Shown here: one piece after another, positions 1 through 8,471 of the stretch
How positions within the stretch are numbered: position 1 is the first letter of the stretch
Layout: every line of letters begins with the position of its first letter
Assembly: GCA_022592435.1 (NCBI GenBank)
Contig: JABYQS010000724.1
Span: forward strand, 1 to 14,652
From: Cerioporus squamosus
Lineage: Eukaryota > Basidiomycota > Agaricomycetes > Polyporales > Polyporaceae
Length of the DNA stretch: 14,652 bases
Direction: 5' to 3'
Translations under genes and position numbers: made by a program
Notes under the pieces: generated by a model
What the model saw: only the letters and a program-made list of their open reading frames with translations
Database searches by the model: none
Told to the model about the DNA's origin: nothing

Positions 1-509
1 GCCCCGGGCGACGAGACCATCAACGGGGTTCAGGATGACGAGGACGAGGGTGTAGATGTAGACGTCGACGTGCCACTCGCCGAGGAAGACGAAGGCGACG
101 AGATGGATGCGATCGACATAGATGAGGGAGACGAGGCGAACGATGACCCCGAGCCGTCCCACGACGACGACCCCGCTGACGACGCACCGGCCTCCGACGA
201 CGCACCTGCCCTCGACGATGCATCGACCCTCGACGGCGCACCTGCCGTCAACGAGTCTGGCGTTGACAACGGTGCTGGTAATGTCGCTGAACCGCAGCAG
301 GGCCTACGACGCGCTCGCGAGCCAAGCGCAACGCGGCAGGTGTCGCAGCACCCGGGCCCGCCCCGGTGCCATCTGGCAGCGGCGGGTCGTCCAAGCGGCG
401 GAAGACCAACCCGCGCAGCCTCCGGTCGCACGCAATGGCAGTGGCTCAAGGAGCCGAGGGAAGAAGACCTCTACCACTCGCCGGGGCTCAGGTGCCAGTG
501 TCGAGGTAG
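1..509 (+). CDS. 3' end of an acidic low-complexity protein (partial, unrecognised)
   Basis: The frame is open from the left edge and begins with a strongly acidic stretch rich in Asp and Glu (about residues 10-60), followed by Asp-Ala-Pro repeats to about position 249. After about position 300 the most protein-like reading moves to a second frame, which contains a basic cluster (SSKRRKTNP, near 386-412) that resembles a nuclear localisation signal and stops at 507-509. The first frame instead runs on to a stop at 514-516. No intron with good splice sites explains the change of frame; a weak one (247-326, donor GTCAAC) would fit, as would an indel. An acidic tract plus a basic patch suggests a nuclear, largely disordered protein, but no domain is visible and I do not recognise a family. 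The opposite strand is also open here as a Ser-rich frame, so even the strand is not certain. Confidence 0.45.
178..249 (+). repeat. 18-bp tandem repeat, four copies, in frame
   Basis: Four consecutive 18-nt units start at 178, 196, 214 and 232. Each begins with GAC and encodes six residues of the type Asp-(Asp/Gly)-Ala-(Pro/Ser)-(Ala/Thr)-x. Because the unit is a multiple of three, copy-number change keeps the reading frame. The units differ from each other at several positions, so the array is not very recent. Confidence 0.85.
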
Positions 510-1368
510 ACGGTAGACGGTACTGTAGCACGAGCTTGATTCTGACTAAGAGGGTAGCGGAAACGTTGGCACGTTATGAGTCGCTTGCGATGCTGGGCCA
601 TTCGCCCGACTCGCACCACTCTCCTTCATCACGATGACATGTACTCTCTTTCTCAGTTACGAACAATCCTGTGCACTAATCAGTTTGAGAATGATGACCT
701 TGGATGAGCCACTGGTTCATTCCAGAGAGGCCCGAGATCTTGCTTATGACATCTTTCAGTTATATATTGACTCAAGCGACCATGCTAGAGGATGACAACG
801 TGTGGCAGGAGGAGGCTTATGATCATGAGAGGCCTGCGCAGTTAGCGTTCGATAGAACGGCGGGCCCGCCGGCGCTCCATAGCCCCACTGTCAACTTGAC
901 CGCAAACGCTACCTAGTACCACCTACCGGTGCAACCTCTCTAACTTGGATCCATCACTTTTTTTCTGTGCTGACGACGTATCGTCTGCTTACAAGTAAAT
1001 GGCCGAAGACCGAAGGAACACCGAGAAGCCCGCGCCCGGTGGTCAACCTTGATCTTCAAGTTCCTCGCGGCATGTTCTTGCATGATCCTTTGTGGCCACG
1101 AAATTCCGTTATTATATCGGGTCGCACGCACCGCGGCAACTGTGCCATTTGCCGACGAAGAGGCTCTGAGTTGCGCACACCTGCCGAGTGGAACCCTCCT
1201 TCAGCTGTCGGTCCGGGTGCTCAGACAGGTCGTCGTCAAGAGGGAATCATTTGAATTTGTTACACGAGTATACACAATCACACCGGAGGTTATTGGCATG
1301 GCAAGACACAATTCGAGAAAAGATTGAACAGCCATAGTACAGTCAGCTGAGCTCTCAGGCTTCAGACT
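510..1368. other. Intergenic stretch, no gene recognised
   Basis: Between the stop of the acidic-protein gene and the 3' end of the peptidase gene I see no convincing coding segment. The short open frames here have no recognisable protein pattern and no consistent splice sites. Nothing repeat-like or RNA-like stands out. Confidence 0.6.
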
Positions 1369-2793
1369 TCAGGCCGCGTCGTCGGGCATGACGAATTTCG
1401 CATGAAGCCCAGGCCACTGAGGCGCAAGCTCCATGTAGGGGTCGCGGGTCGCGGCACAGGTGCTTGGCCACGAACATGGTATGGTAGAACGACTGTAATT
1501 ATATTCAGGGACAGTGTCCTTAGTACCCGTGAGATGCACGTACCAAGCCAAGAATGTTGGGCCAGCCCGTCTTCGTTGGCCATATTAAGCCCATACCCTC
1601 GTCATTGGCCACGAACGCGCGGGCCGGTCCGCGCACGGTCACCTCAGTGCCTGCCTTGTTGACGAAGTCGTACTCCACCGCGCACCAATCCAACTTCTCG
1701 TTTGTCTCCGGTGACGAGTCTTCAGTCACGAAGTAGGGCGCCGCATCCTTCACGGCGCCTTCTCGGGTGGCTGTGAAGATCTTCTGGGAGAGATGCTGGG
1801 CGGCGTCGGCTGGAAAGTAAGACAGTGCGGTTCCTGACCCCGTAACGAATGGTGTGAGTTATCAGTCAAGGTAGTATAAGGAGAGCGAGATTCGGAACCA
1901 TCAACACGTACCAGTGTCAACGACGAAGAGCTGGTCGTTGAGCTCAATGACTCCATCCTCCCGGAGTTCGACTTCAAGTGGAATGTGGTAGGGATTCCAC
2001 CGCTTGATGGTCATAATCCGGATGCGGCGAAGTTTCACCATCCAATTACCGGGGCGGGTGTCTGTGGCGTATACATCGATCTTCTTGAAGGAAACGTTGG
2101 GCAAAATCGAAGGCCACCGGTTGAAGATCAGGTAGCTCGGCCACATTCTGTCAGCGTGAGCTGTGAGGGTGCATATCAACGGAGTGAGTGGCACGTTGTA
2201 CGTACCTCGGAATCTTGCCCACAGGACGCTCCTTGACCGTGTACCGCAAGGCGAAGTATAAGATTATCTCCTCCCTGGGCTACAGTCCGAGTCGCTGTCA
2301 TGATCTAGCGGATTCGACGAGGAAGAAGACGCCACTCACGTTCTTTGGCCGGGGCAGGACTGTTGCCAGAACGCTCAGAAGCTCTACAAGGCAGTAATAA
2401 GTAACACGCGTTGGTAAAGTCACACAGCGGCGTACCGGACAGTCGGGCGCGAAGGCACGTTGATAACTGGGAGTCATGAGTAAGCGGCAATGAAAGAGGA
2501 TAGATCAGACAAGCACCTACTCCATTGTCCCAAACCCGAGAAGACCGTCGAAGTCTTCGAGTACCGCGAGAGCGCGTGTGCACGCGTAGAGTATCTCAAA
2601 TGTGTACCGTAGGGGGAGAGCGTCCTTCTCTACCTTCTTGCCCCACTTGAAGCAGTCCTGCAGCTCGACTTCCATGGGAGCTGTGGCGACGCGTACCACT
2701 GCATCAAATCAGCATATAGCATAACATGGTAGGATGATGCTCGACTGCTCACATCCTATGCTATCGTCGATATACTCAGTGACTTCAGTTGAC

Positions 2794-3033
2794 CTCAATT
2801 ATTTGACGCCCTTAGTTAAGGTGGAAACCGTATGATTTGGGCCCTTAGTTAAGGGCGGCGTCTAATGGCCCAAATATTTGGGCGCTCTCGTAAGATCGCA
2901 GGCGGCGAATATTGGCCAAATATTTCGGTACGCAGGAAATAAGCCCAAAAGGCGACCTAAAAATGCACACAAGAGGATTGAACCTGGGCCTAAAGAAAGC
3001 ACACAAGACACCATCCAACTAGGCCACCAGGGC
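2794..3033 (-). repeat. Left copy of the tRNA-headed repeat
   Basis: Read on the minus strand it starts at 3033 with seven bases (GCCCTGG) in the position of a tRNA acceptor strand, followed by an A-box-like and a B-box-like sequence, then TGCATTTTTAG. The body ends at about 2794 with a tail containing two copies of CTTAACTAAGG (complements of 2809-2821 and 2842-2855). A perfect 14-bp palindrome, CCCAAATATTTGGG, lies at 2869-2882. The acceptor strand has no matching 3' partner, so this is not a functional tRNA gene. Confidence 0.7.
2974..3026 (-). promoter_or_regulatory. RNA polymerase III A box and B box (left copy)
   Basis: On the minus strand TGGCCTAGTTGG (3026-3015) matches the tRNA A-box consensus TRGYNNARNNGG, and GGTTCAATCCT (2984-2974) matches the B-box consensus GGTTCRANTCC except at one position. 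They are 30 bp apart, normal for an intron-less tRNA gene, and a run of five T (2963-2959) follows as a possible terminator. Transcription would run leftward, out of the element. Confidence 0.6.
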
Positions 3034-3081
3034 TTTCTATGCCTGTCTTTACGAAGATATATATCCCATCTGGCGTTCTGC

Positions 3082-3128
3082 GTACAATCATCTACGGCCG
3101 AACCGGGTTCGGCCGTAGATGATTGTAC
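3082..3128. repeat. Perfect 47-bp palindrome (23-bp arms, one-base centre)
   Basis: Bases 3082-3104 are the exact reverse complement of 3106-3128, with a single G at 3105 between them. The pairing ends abruptly on both sides. It sits in the spacer between the two inverted repeat copies but is not at its midpoint, so it is not simply the tip of the larger inverted repeat. As DNA it could extrude as a cruciform; as RNA it would form a very stable hairpin. Confidence 0.95.
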
Positions 3129-3368
3129 TTATTACTGAGGGTAAGTGTTCGATACATGGAAAGAGTAAGTAACTGTATATATCGCATTGACATCAAGACT
3201 GTCTATTTGGGCTGGAATAACGACATGCACAAGCACCTTATGTATGGAAAAATTGAACATAACAGTCAGTTGTAAACAGGATAAGATGATAGACAATGCG
3301 CATGTACTTAGCGGCTCGATGAAGTGGCGGATTGCCATCGGGGACGTTGCGATTCAGTACACTCAAGT

Positions 3369-3619
3369 AGTCCTATGGCGCAGTTGGACTAAGTGGTGAA
3401 AGTTCTTTATATGGTCATTTAATCGCTGGTTCAACTCCCTTCGGGTGCATTTTTAGCTCGCTTTTACGCTTCTCTCCACCTGACGAAATATTTGTTGAAT
3501 ATCTGTCCCGTACGATCACAGGAGATCGACCAAATATTTGGCCGATTAGGCGCCTCCCTTAACTAAGGGCCCAAATGATTCGGCTTCCACCTTAACTAAG
3601 CGCGTCAAATTATTTAGGG
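3369..3619 (+). repeat. Right copy of the tRNA-headed repeat
   Basis: Read on the plus strand it starts at about 3369 with AGTCCTA in the acceptor position, followed by the A-box-like and B-box-like motifs, then TGCATTTTTAG at 3447-3457, the same string as in the left copy. Its tail (AAATATTTGG at 3532-3541, two CTTAACTAAG blocks near 3558 and 3592, CGTCAAAT at 3603-3610) matches the left copy in order and spacing. The two copies differ at many positions, so neither is a recent duplicate of the other. Confidence 0.7.
3376..3438 (+). promoter_or_regulatory. RNA polymerase III A box and B box (right copy)
   Basis: TGGCGCAGTTGG (3376-3387) matches the A-box consensus and GGTTCAACTCC (3428-3438) matches the B-box consensus GGTTCRANTCC exactly. 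They are 40 bp apart and are followed by five T at 3450-3454. Transcription would run rightward. Finding both boxes, in order and at tRNA-like spacing, in two diverged copies makes chance unlikely. Confidence 0.6.
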
Positions 3620-4122
3620 TAGCTGATACTAATGATATACTTGACATATGGTGGCAGTGGAGGGGGATATGTCTTCTGTCTAGGAGGAGGAGGGCTTACG
3701 CCGAAGGCATACACTTTACTCAACGGCACGGTTCGCTTGGGGAATGAACTGATAGTGTAAGCAGATCTCTGAGGATCGTCCTCATCGACGACAGCCAGTT
3801 CAAGGAGGTGCGGGCTGTAAAGCCATCTGTGATAAGTTCACGGTCACAATGGGAATGGAGCGACAACGTCATATGGTGAGAGGATGGGACTCACGAGTCA
3901 TTCGAACCTGCACGCAGTCGTCAATGGATGCCAAACACCATCACATCAGTGGCAGATCCTACCTGTGTCGATCTCGACCTTGAACAGGGTGTCGTCACGA
4001 CCACCGCTGAAACCGGGATGTTCCTGGGTTGCGCTCTACAGGCGATGAAACTCAGGGTGGTAGATATTGTTGAGTCTGACATACCATGAATAGCCTGTAA
4101 GTGTGCGCTATACGGATCGACG

Positions 4123-4736
4123 TTACAATGTCAGTGCTTCCATAGCACGTATATGCTGGACCGGAGGCTCACATTTCTTGGCCCGTTCTATGGCTCTCGT
4201 AGTAAGTAGCGTTTGATCGATGGCGCCGAGAGTCATGTATCGTCCGTTGTAGGCCAGTATCATGTCCCCGTCCGCTGAGACTCTAGAGTGGCTCACAAAC
4301 TCGTCGACTGGTAATGTCACCTTCTTGAGCTGGTCCGAGAGCTCTGTCGCAACATCTAGAGTCGCCTACAAGACGCATGCGGTCAGTTTTCTTCGACCAA
4401 GTCTCTGGCAGACAACAATGCAATATACCTCTGAACGTGCCGAGGCTTCTTCGTACAAGGTAGACCCCGCTGTATCGGCATCAGCAGCCTCATCGTCGAT
4501 ATTCTGATCACTCGCAACCCCAAAGATGTCGTCACTAGTGTTGAGGGTTACGGAGTAGGAGAGGCCTTTGCGCAAGGCATCGGCGATACGCTGCGGACGA
4601 CTCGTCAACTATAACCGGCATTCTCCCGCAATACTTGACATACACGCTCGAGCGAGCTAGCGTCTGGTAGAGGTGCCGACAGGCGCAGGACGATGGGAGC
4701 ATCTTCGGGGTCACAATCCTGAGGTTGGGTGGCCAT
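4123..4736 (-). CDS. Small hypothetical protein, three exons, about 165 aa
   Basis: Exons 4736-4644, 4590-4429 and 4365-4123 join in phase 0 at both junctions. The introns are 53 bp (donor GTATGT, acceptor CGCAG) and 63 bp (donor GTATAT, acceptor TGTAG). The start ATG at 4736 lies 60 bp downstream of a TATA box. The protein begins MATQPQDCDPEDAP, is rich in acidic residues in the middle (about residues 56-85), and has no signal peptide, membrane segment or motif I recognise. Its stop lies only about 90 bp upstream of the first recognisable exon of the aspartic peptidase on the same strand, with no promoter seen between them. It could therefore be the 5' part of that gene, joined by one or two further introns (for example donor GTGAGC near 4155 and donor GTATGT at 4084), although the lack of a secretion signal argues against this. 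Confidence 0.55.
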
Positions 4737-4795
4737 GATGCAGAGTCGATGTGGTGAGGGGAGGTACGCCAAACGCCAGAACACCTCAGTGCACC

Positions 4796-4801
4796 TTTAT
4801 A
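4796..4801 (-). promoter_or_regulatory. TATA box of the small hypothetical gene
   Basis: The minus strand reads GGATATAAAGG here, with TATAAA at 4801-4796, about 60 bp upstream of the proposed ATG at 4736. This is a normal distance for a fungal promoter and supports that start. Confidence 0.5.
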
Positions 4802-6323
4802 TCCAGTAGTCATCGGAGTTTTCGTTATCTCCTCGAGCGTAGAGGTACGGAGCAGAGATGCCCCACATACGCAAGTCGGTCTGCTACTGCCAGCGTTAGT
4901 GATGGACGGATACGAAGGATGTCGGGGTCCGACAGAAATCATGGGCGCATCACAGAAGCACGAAAGCTTGCAATAGTGTGCACATACAGTAACAAAAAGA
5001 AACAGTCCTCATGTCGCAAGGGCCGGTGAGAAATGAACGTGCCCCACACAATGGCAAGGAAGGTCAACTGATCGACGCAGTGCCAGAGAGCGACCTTACA
5101 AGGCCAAGCAGGAGTGTGTCCTATCCTGCCCGGGCGTCGGATCTCTATTGTACAGACAACCAAGAGGCCGAGGTTCGGGTAGTTCCACTGAAAGCTCTGA
5201 CTCGCATGCGTGCGACCCGGGCGACTCGAAAGCCATCTGAGCCAACAAAACACAAGAAGATCAGCAGTGGCGCCTTCTCGCGCTTCCAAGTACCAGAATC
5301 TACGACTTCTCAACCACCATGTGTTTCCGAAACCAGTGCAGCCGCGCGCGCAGGAACGACACCATACGGTGCGGCGGTGGATGCACCCTCGAACACGCAC
5401 ACCTCGTGTCAATCATCCATTTGTGCGCATCAAGAGTCTGAACAAGGCTGAGCTCGATGAATCCGTGTATCAGGATCCAGCAGAACGGTGCGATGATGAA
5501 TGCTGGCGCGAACGAAGACACACACTGCCTCATATTGCCTGCGATAATCGGACCAGAGAAATTGCAGTGAGTACTCACCTAGTTCGTAACTTGCGTCGCC
5601 GTGGCTGCTAGATGGTCCGGTTGAGGACGTTAGAATCGGGTTGTCTGAGTCACAGCGCCGCAGTGCCAGTGTGGCGACGGCAGCCTGTCGAACGGGTCCC
5701 GCGAGGAGAACATCCAGGGTCTGCGTAACGGGGTGTAATGATGCCCAAGCTGAAGCTGAATTTGGGGAGACAGAGCAGATGCATATACCGATACCGGCCG
5801 CCTCGAGGTAAACGTCGAGGCCGGCTTGAGGTCAGCGCAGAGTCTGAACTCGCCTCCCCTGGGCGTCTCTATATCGGGCTGTGTTAGGCGCTCACGACGC
5901 GCAAGGTGACCGCACTGCAACGGACGCATCCTTTCCGCCCTGCTGAAATCCTGGCAAAATGGTAACGTTACTTGATTCCGCCAGGTGGGATATCTTATGT
6001 TTACGAGACGATAAGCCTCCAAGGAAAGTCTCGTTTAGGGAGGGTTGGAAGGCTTATAGACCTATTGTGGCAAGTGTAAGGGGGTTACGTGCAATGTTTT
6101 AGAGATAGCAAAACTCTTACTTTCAGCAATCCAATTTCTATGCCTTTACTAACCCCGGAAAGGATGCTTTCTTTGCAGTGCCGTTTACAACGACCGTGAC
6201 CACCATTGTCCCGTCAAGACACTGCGGCGACATACACTCTCCGCGGTCGATCCTCTCGCGTTTCTTTCGCTGCTGCGAGCACCATACAGCATACTTATCT
6301 GGCGTGTTGAGACGGCCACTGGC
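4802..6323. other. Long region without a firm gene; possible decayed coding fragments on -
   Basis: No complete gene was found. On the minus strand one frame is open from about 5831 to 5579 without any ATG. It continues, across a 40-bp GT-AG segment (5578-5539, short for this genome), into a second open stretch (5538-5300) with hydrophobic runs such as FAPAFIIAPFCWILIHGFIE. The combined reading is about 160 residues, lacks a start, and matches no family I know. Overlapping plus-strand open frames around 5011-5611 are composition-biased and unconvincing. The part from 5900 to 6323 holds nothing recognisable apart from the presumed promoter of the F-box gene, in which no clear TATA box is visible. 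Confidence 0.4.
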
Positions 6324-8100
6324 ATGACTACCGTGGGTGCACCTGAGCGTATATCGTCGGTGTTTTGCCTCCTTTCCACGCGGTTCCATGGCTAAGCTCA
6401 TCACCCAGACTTCAGGCGTTGAATTTGGATATCCTTGAGATTGTATTCTCAGCTTTAGCAGTACAAGACCTGTGCTCGCTGTCGGTATGCTGCAAATGGC
6501 TCCGGCTTGCCTGCGTGCCTTTCCTCTTCCGAAGCCTTACTGTTAAGCTGTATCGCCCTCTCCATCGAGACAGGTTGATCAATAGCTCAATCTGGCCTTA
6601 CATTCGGTGTGTCCTATTTTCTATAGAACGATCAAACAGCTTACTCGACGTCACAGATCACTGACACTCGTCGACATGTGTCCTGATGCCGGTGCGCCGG
6701 AAAGAAGCGAAGAGGAGCTCGCCACCTACCGGCCGCTACGGTTTGCGGAGGACCTTTTGACTTGCGGCGTCTTTGATCCGCAAGTCCTGGACGACTTGAT
6801 GGCTAACATGACCGGTCTCGGGGCATTGACATTCGACCTCCCCAGTGGCGGCGTTGTCCCTCATGGCCTGCCGTGGAAGGCTCTCAAAGTCGTCTTATCA
6901 TCCACATGTCTTCGTGAGCTTGCTCTGACATGCCTCCGAACCACTCTCCAATGTCCGACGGACTGGCCAACAGAGCTGCACGCTCTCGCCACCATGTCTC
7001 TTCCTCCCCTCACCGCGCTGAAATACATCCTCGACCCATACCGCCAAGCCCCACGTGCCTACCCCTCGGAGACGGACGTTATGAACAAGTTGGCAGAGAG
7101 GCTTCACGGATCTCTTGTCGCGTTGGAGCTACCGATAGAGTCGGCCAACCTGCATTCCATGTCTCGCGTTCAGTGGCCGCACCTGGGCGAGCTCCGCCTT
7201 ATGGGAGAGTTCTCTCCACCCCCTCCCCTCACACTCGTTTCCGTTCTGTTCAACATGCCACGACTCCGCTTGCTTGAGCTGAAGCTTACACCACTCGCAG
7301 GCTCAGACATGCCGCCAATCTGGCCGCCCGGATATGTCACTGCGATTGAAGGCTGTCCATCGTTCGAGCTCGAGACGCTCACCCTCTCATACCCTCACGC
7401 TCACGACGAGTTTTTCTCCCATCTCTCACCCACCGTGCGCAATCTGTCGTTGCGTTGCTGGCCCCACTACAGCACATACCAGTGGACGTACGCCGACCGC
7501 TACAAATGGATGATCGAAGGCCGAGAATGGCATTGTTCTGTCCAGTCGTCATCGTCATTGCTCCGCATCCTGGAGAACTGTGGCCCGACACCCCTCCAGA
7601 ATCTGGAGATTGAATATAGTGCAGATCACAGAGATACTTCGCTCTTATCGCACATCGCTGTCGCTTTCCCAGCGTTGATATCCCTGAAGATATACCGTTA
7701 TAGAGCGAACGGCGATGCTACCGTACCAGTTGTGAGTGTCATACTTGACCTCGCCCTCTTTGTCTGTTGAGCCTGCGCATTACAGGAAGCGATCGCCCAA
7801 GAATTGTCGGCTCTCAAGTCACTCAGGACCCTCCGGCTTCACTTGGACTTCGCAGACACGCCAGAGAGGACTATGCCCAGTCGATGGAGCGGAGACCTGT
7901 GGTACAATCGGACAGAACTGACCGAGTTCCTCAGGGGCCGTTTGACAGACACGGCACGCGTGTTCGCGCGCCTCCTTGCTCAGTCACTAGAATCGATCTG
8001 GTTGTTGCGCCCAGCGGATGGTCAGTCGAGCTGGAAAGGGTTCCGCGTCACGCCTGCCGGAAGTGCCGGAAGCCCGGATGCGCAGGTTGCACTGATGTGA
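6324..8100 (+). CDS. F-box / leucine-rich-repeat-like protein, intact, about 538 aa
   Basis: Four exons (6324-6359, 6416-6606, 6657-7731, 7786-8100) join in frame across introns of 56, 50 and 54 bp to give 538 codons plus a TGA stop. The ATG at 6324 is chosen because the frame holding the F-box has no ATG of its own, and exon 1 splices to it in phase 0. The F-box lies near residues 13-55 (ALNLDILEIVFSAL… CCKWLRLACVPFLFRSL). The phrase WPYIRSLTL, which bridges the second intron, is typical of mushroom F-box proteins. The rest contains irregular leucine-rich segments (CLRELALTCL, RLRLLELKL, LETLTLSY, LRTLRLHL) that resemble an LRR solenoid. F-box proteins bind Skp1 and present targets to SCF ubiquitin ligases; that role follows from the family, and the substrate is unknown. 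Such genes are highly expanded in Agaricomycetes. Confidence 0.88.
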
Positions 8101-8471
8101 ACGCTCCGGCTGCGAGGTGCACGCTTCCCTCCTCTAGATCTGGCGTTCGACTTCGGAAACTAACACATGCTCTCAGATGAACACAACGTCGCTCAACAGT
8201 GTGGTTGCGGCAACGCGGATGAGGTCAAGCAGCCTTAGGGTCGGTGGATGAGCTCGCAAGGCGTGCAGCTGTTTAGTGCTCCTTCGAGGCGAACCGGATG
8301 TAGACGAGCTTCACAATGCAACTTTGTATACAACGCGAGAGTTCGGACGTACGAACACAATTCTCTTCATACCAGTACATCAGTGCGGCAATATTCGGAC
8401 AAGCTTCACACAAGTACAACCCAACTCGCGACCTTCACGCGGATACGCTATCCACGAATACCATTCGGACA
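8101..8471. other. Intergenic region between convergent genes
   Basis: The F-box gene ends at 8100 from the left and the reductase gene ends at 8472 from the right, so this segment holds the 3' flanks of both. The short open frames inside it are uninformative. No repeat or RNA gene is visible. Confidence 0.6.

Larger units (their letters stand above)
2794..3619. mobile_element. Inverted pair of tRNA-headed repeats (candidate SINE pair or long-TIR element)
   Basis: The left arm (2794-3033) and right arm (3369-3619) are imperfect inverted copies of each other along their whole length of about 240-250 bp. The outer ~90 bp are the best preserved and include paired CTTAGTTAAG / CTTAACTAAG motifs and AAATATTT blocks. 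Both arms have a degenerate tRNA-like segment at their inner end. The arms are separated by 335 bp of unrelated sequence holding a 47-bp palindrome. The whole lies inside the aspartic peptidase gene. No open reading frame for a transposase or reverse transcriptase is present, so the element is non-autonomous. A clear target-site duplication is not visible: the flanks (…CAGTTGA on the left, TAGCTGA… on the right) match at only 5 of 7 positions. Two readings remain: two independent SINE insertions in opposite orientation, or one transposon with very long terminal inverted repeats. Confidence 0.75.
1369..4035 (-). pseudogene. Pepsin-like (A1) aspartic peptidase, interrupted by an insertion
   Basis: Coding segments on the minus strand read as a bilobal A1 aspartic peptidase. 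Exon 4035-3963 ends in VEIDTG, and a 13-nt exon (3907-3895) plus 3836 onward complete the first active-site motif, DTGSNDSWLYS. Exon 2698-2521 carries FDGLLGFG. Segments 2466-2436, 2383-2340, 2279-2206 and 2147-1912 follow, the last ending in VVDTG; joining 1833-1544 gives the second catalytic motif VVDTGTALSYF. That exon ends in NILGL, followed by SFYHTMF in 1492-1369, matching the ILG...F ending of the family. Introns are about 51-78 bp, GT-AG. Both catalytic Asp are present. Damage: an ~826-bp element (2794-3619) lies between the lobe-one segments; the last exon needs a frame change between FVAKHL and DPYMELAPQW; the phase across intron 2520-2467 does not fit. A donor GTAAGC at 3699 and an acceptor at 2699 might splice the element out as a ~1-kb intron, but the phase again does not fit. 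No signal peptide or start codon was located. Family assignment is firm; loss of function is inferred. Confidence 0.75.

Noticed and set aside
3369..3446. A functional tRNA gene
   Set aside because: The A and B boxes fit, but the acceptor and T-arm strands do not pair and no proper anticodon arm forms. The same is true of the left copy, so these are tRNA-derived relics.
2794..3619. CRISPR array or bacterial insertion sequence
   Set aside because: There are no regularly spaced direct repeats and no transposase, and all neighbouring genes are intron-rich eukaryotic genes.
2786..3627. An 8-bp target-site duplication around the element
   Set aside because: The best flanking match (TCAGTTGA and GTAGCTGA) is only 5 of 8 bases, no better than expected when choosing among offsets.
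4939..5412. Minus-strand frame of 157 codons, Trp/Arg/Cys-rich
   Set aside because: Its residue composition is unlike a real protein, it has no domain or splice context, and a different minus-strand frame looks better over part of it.
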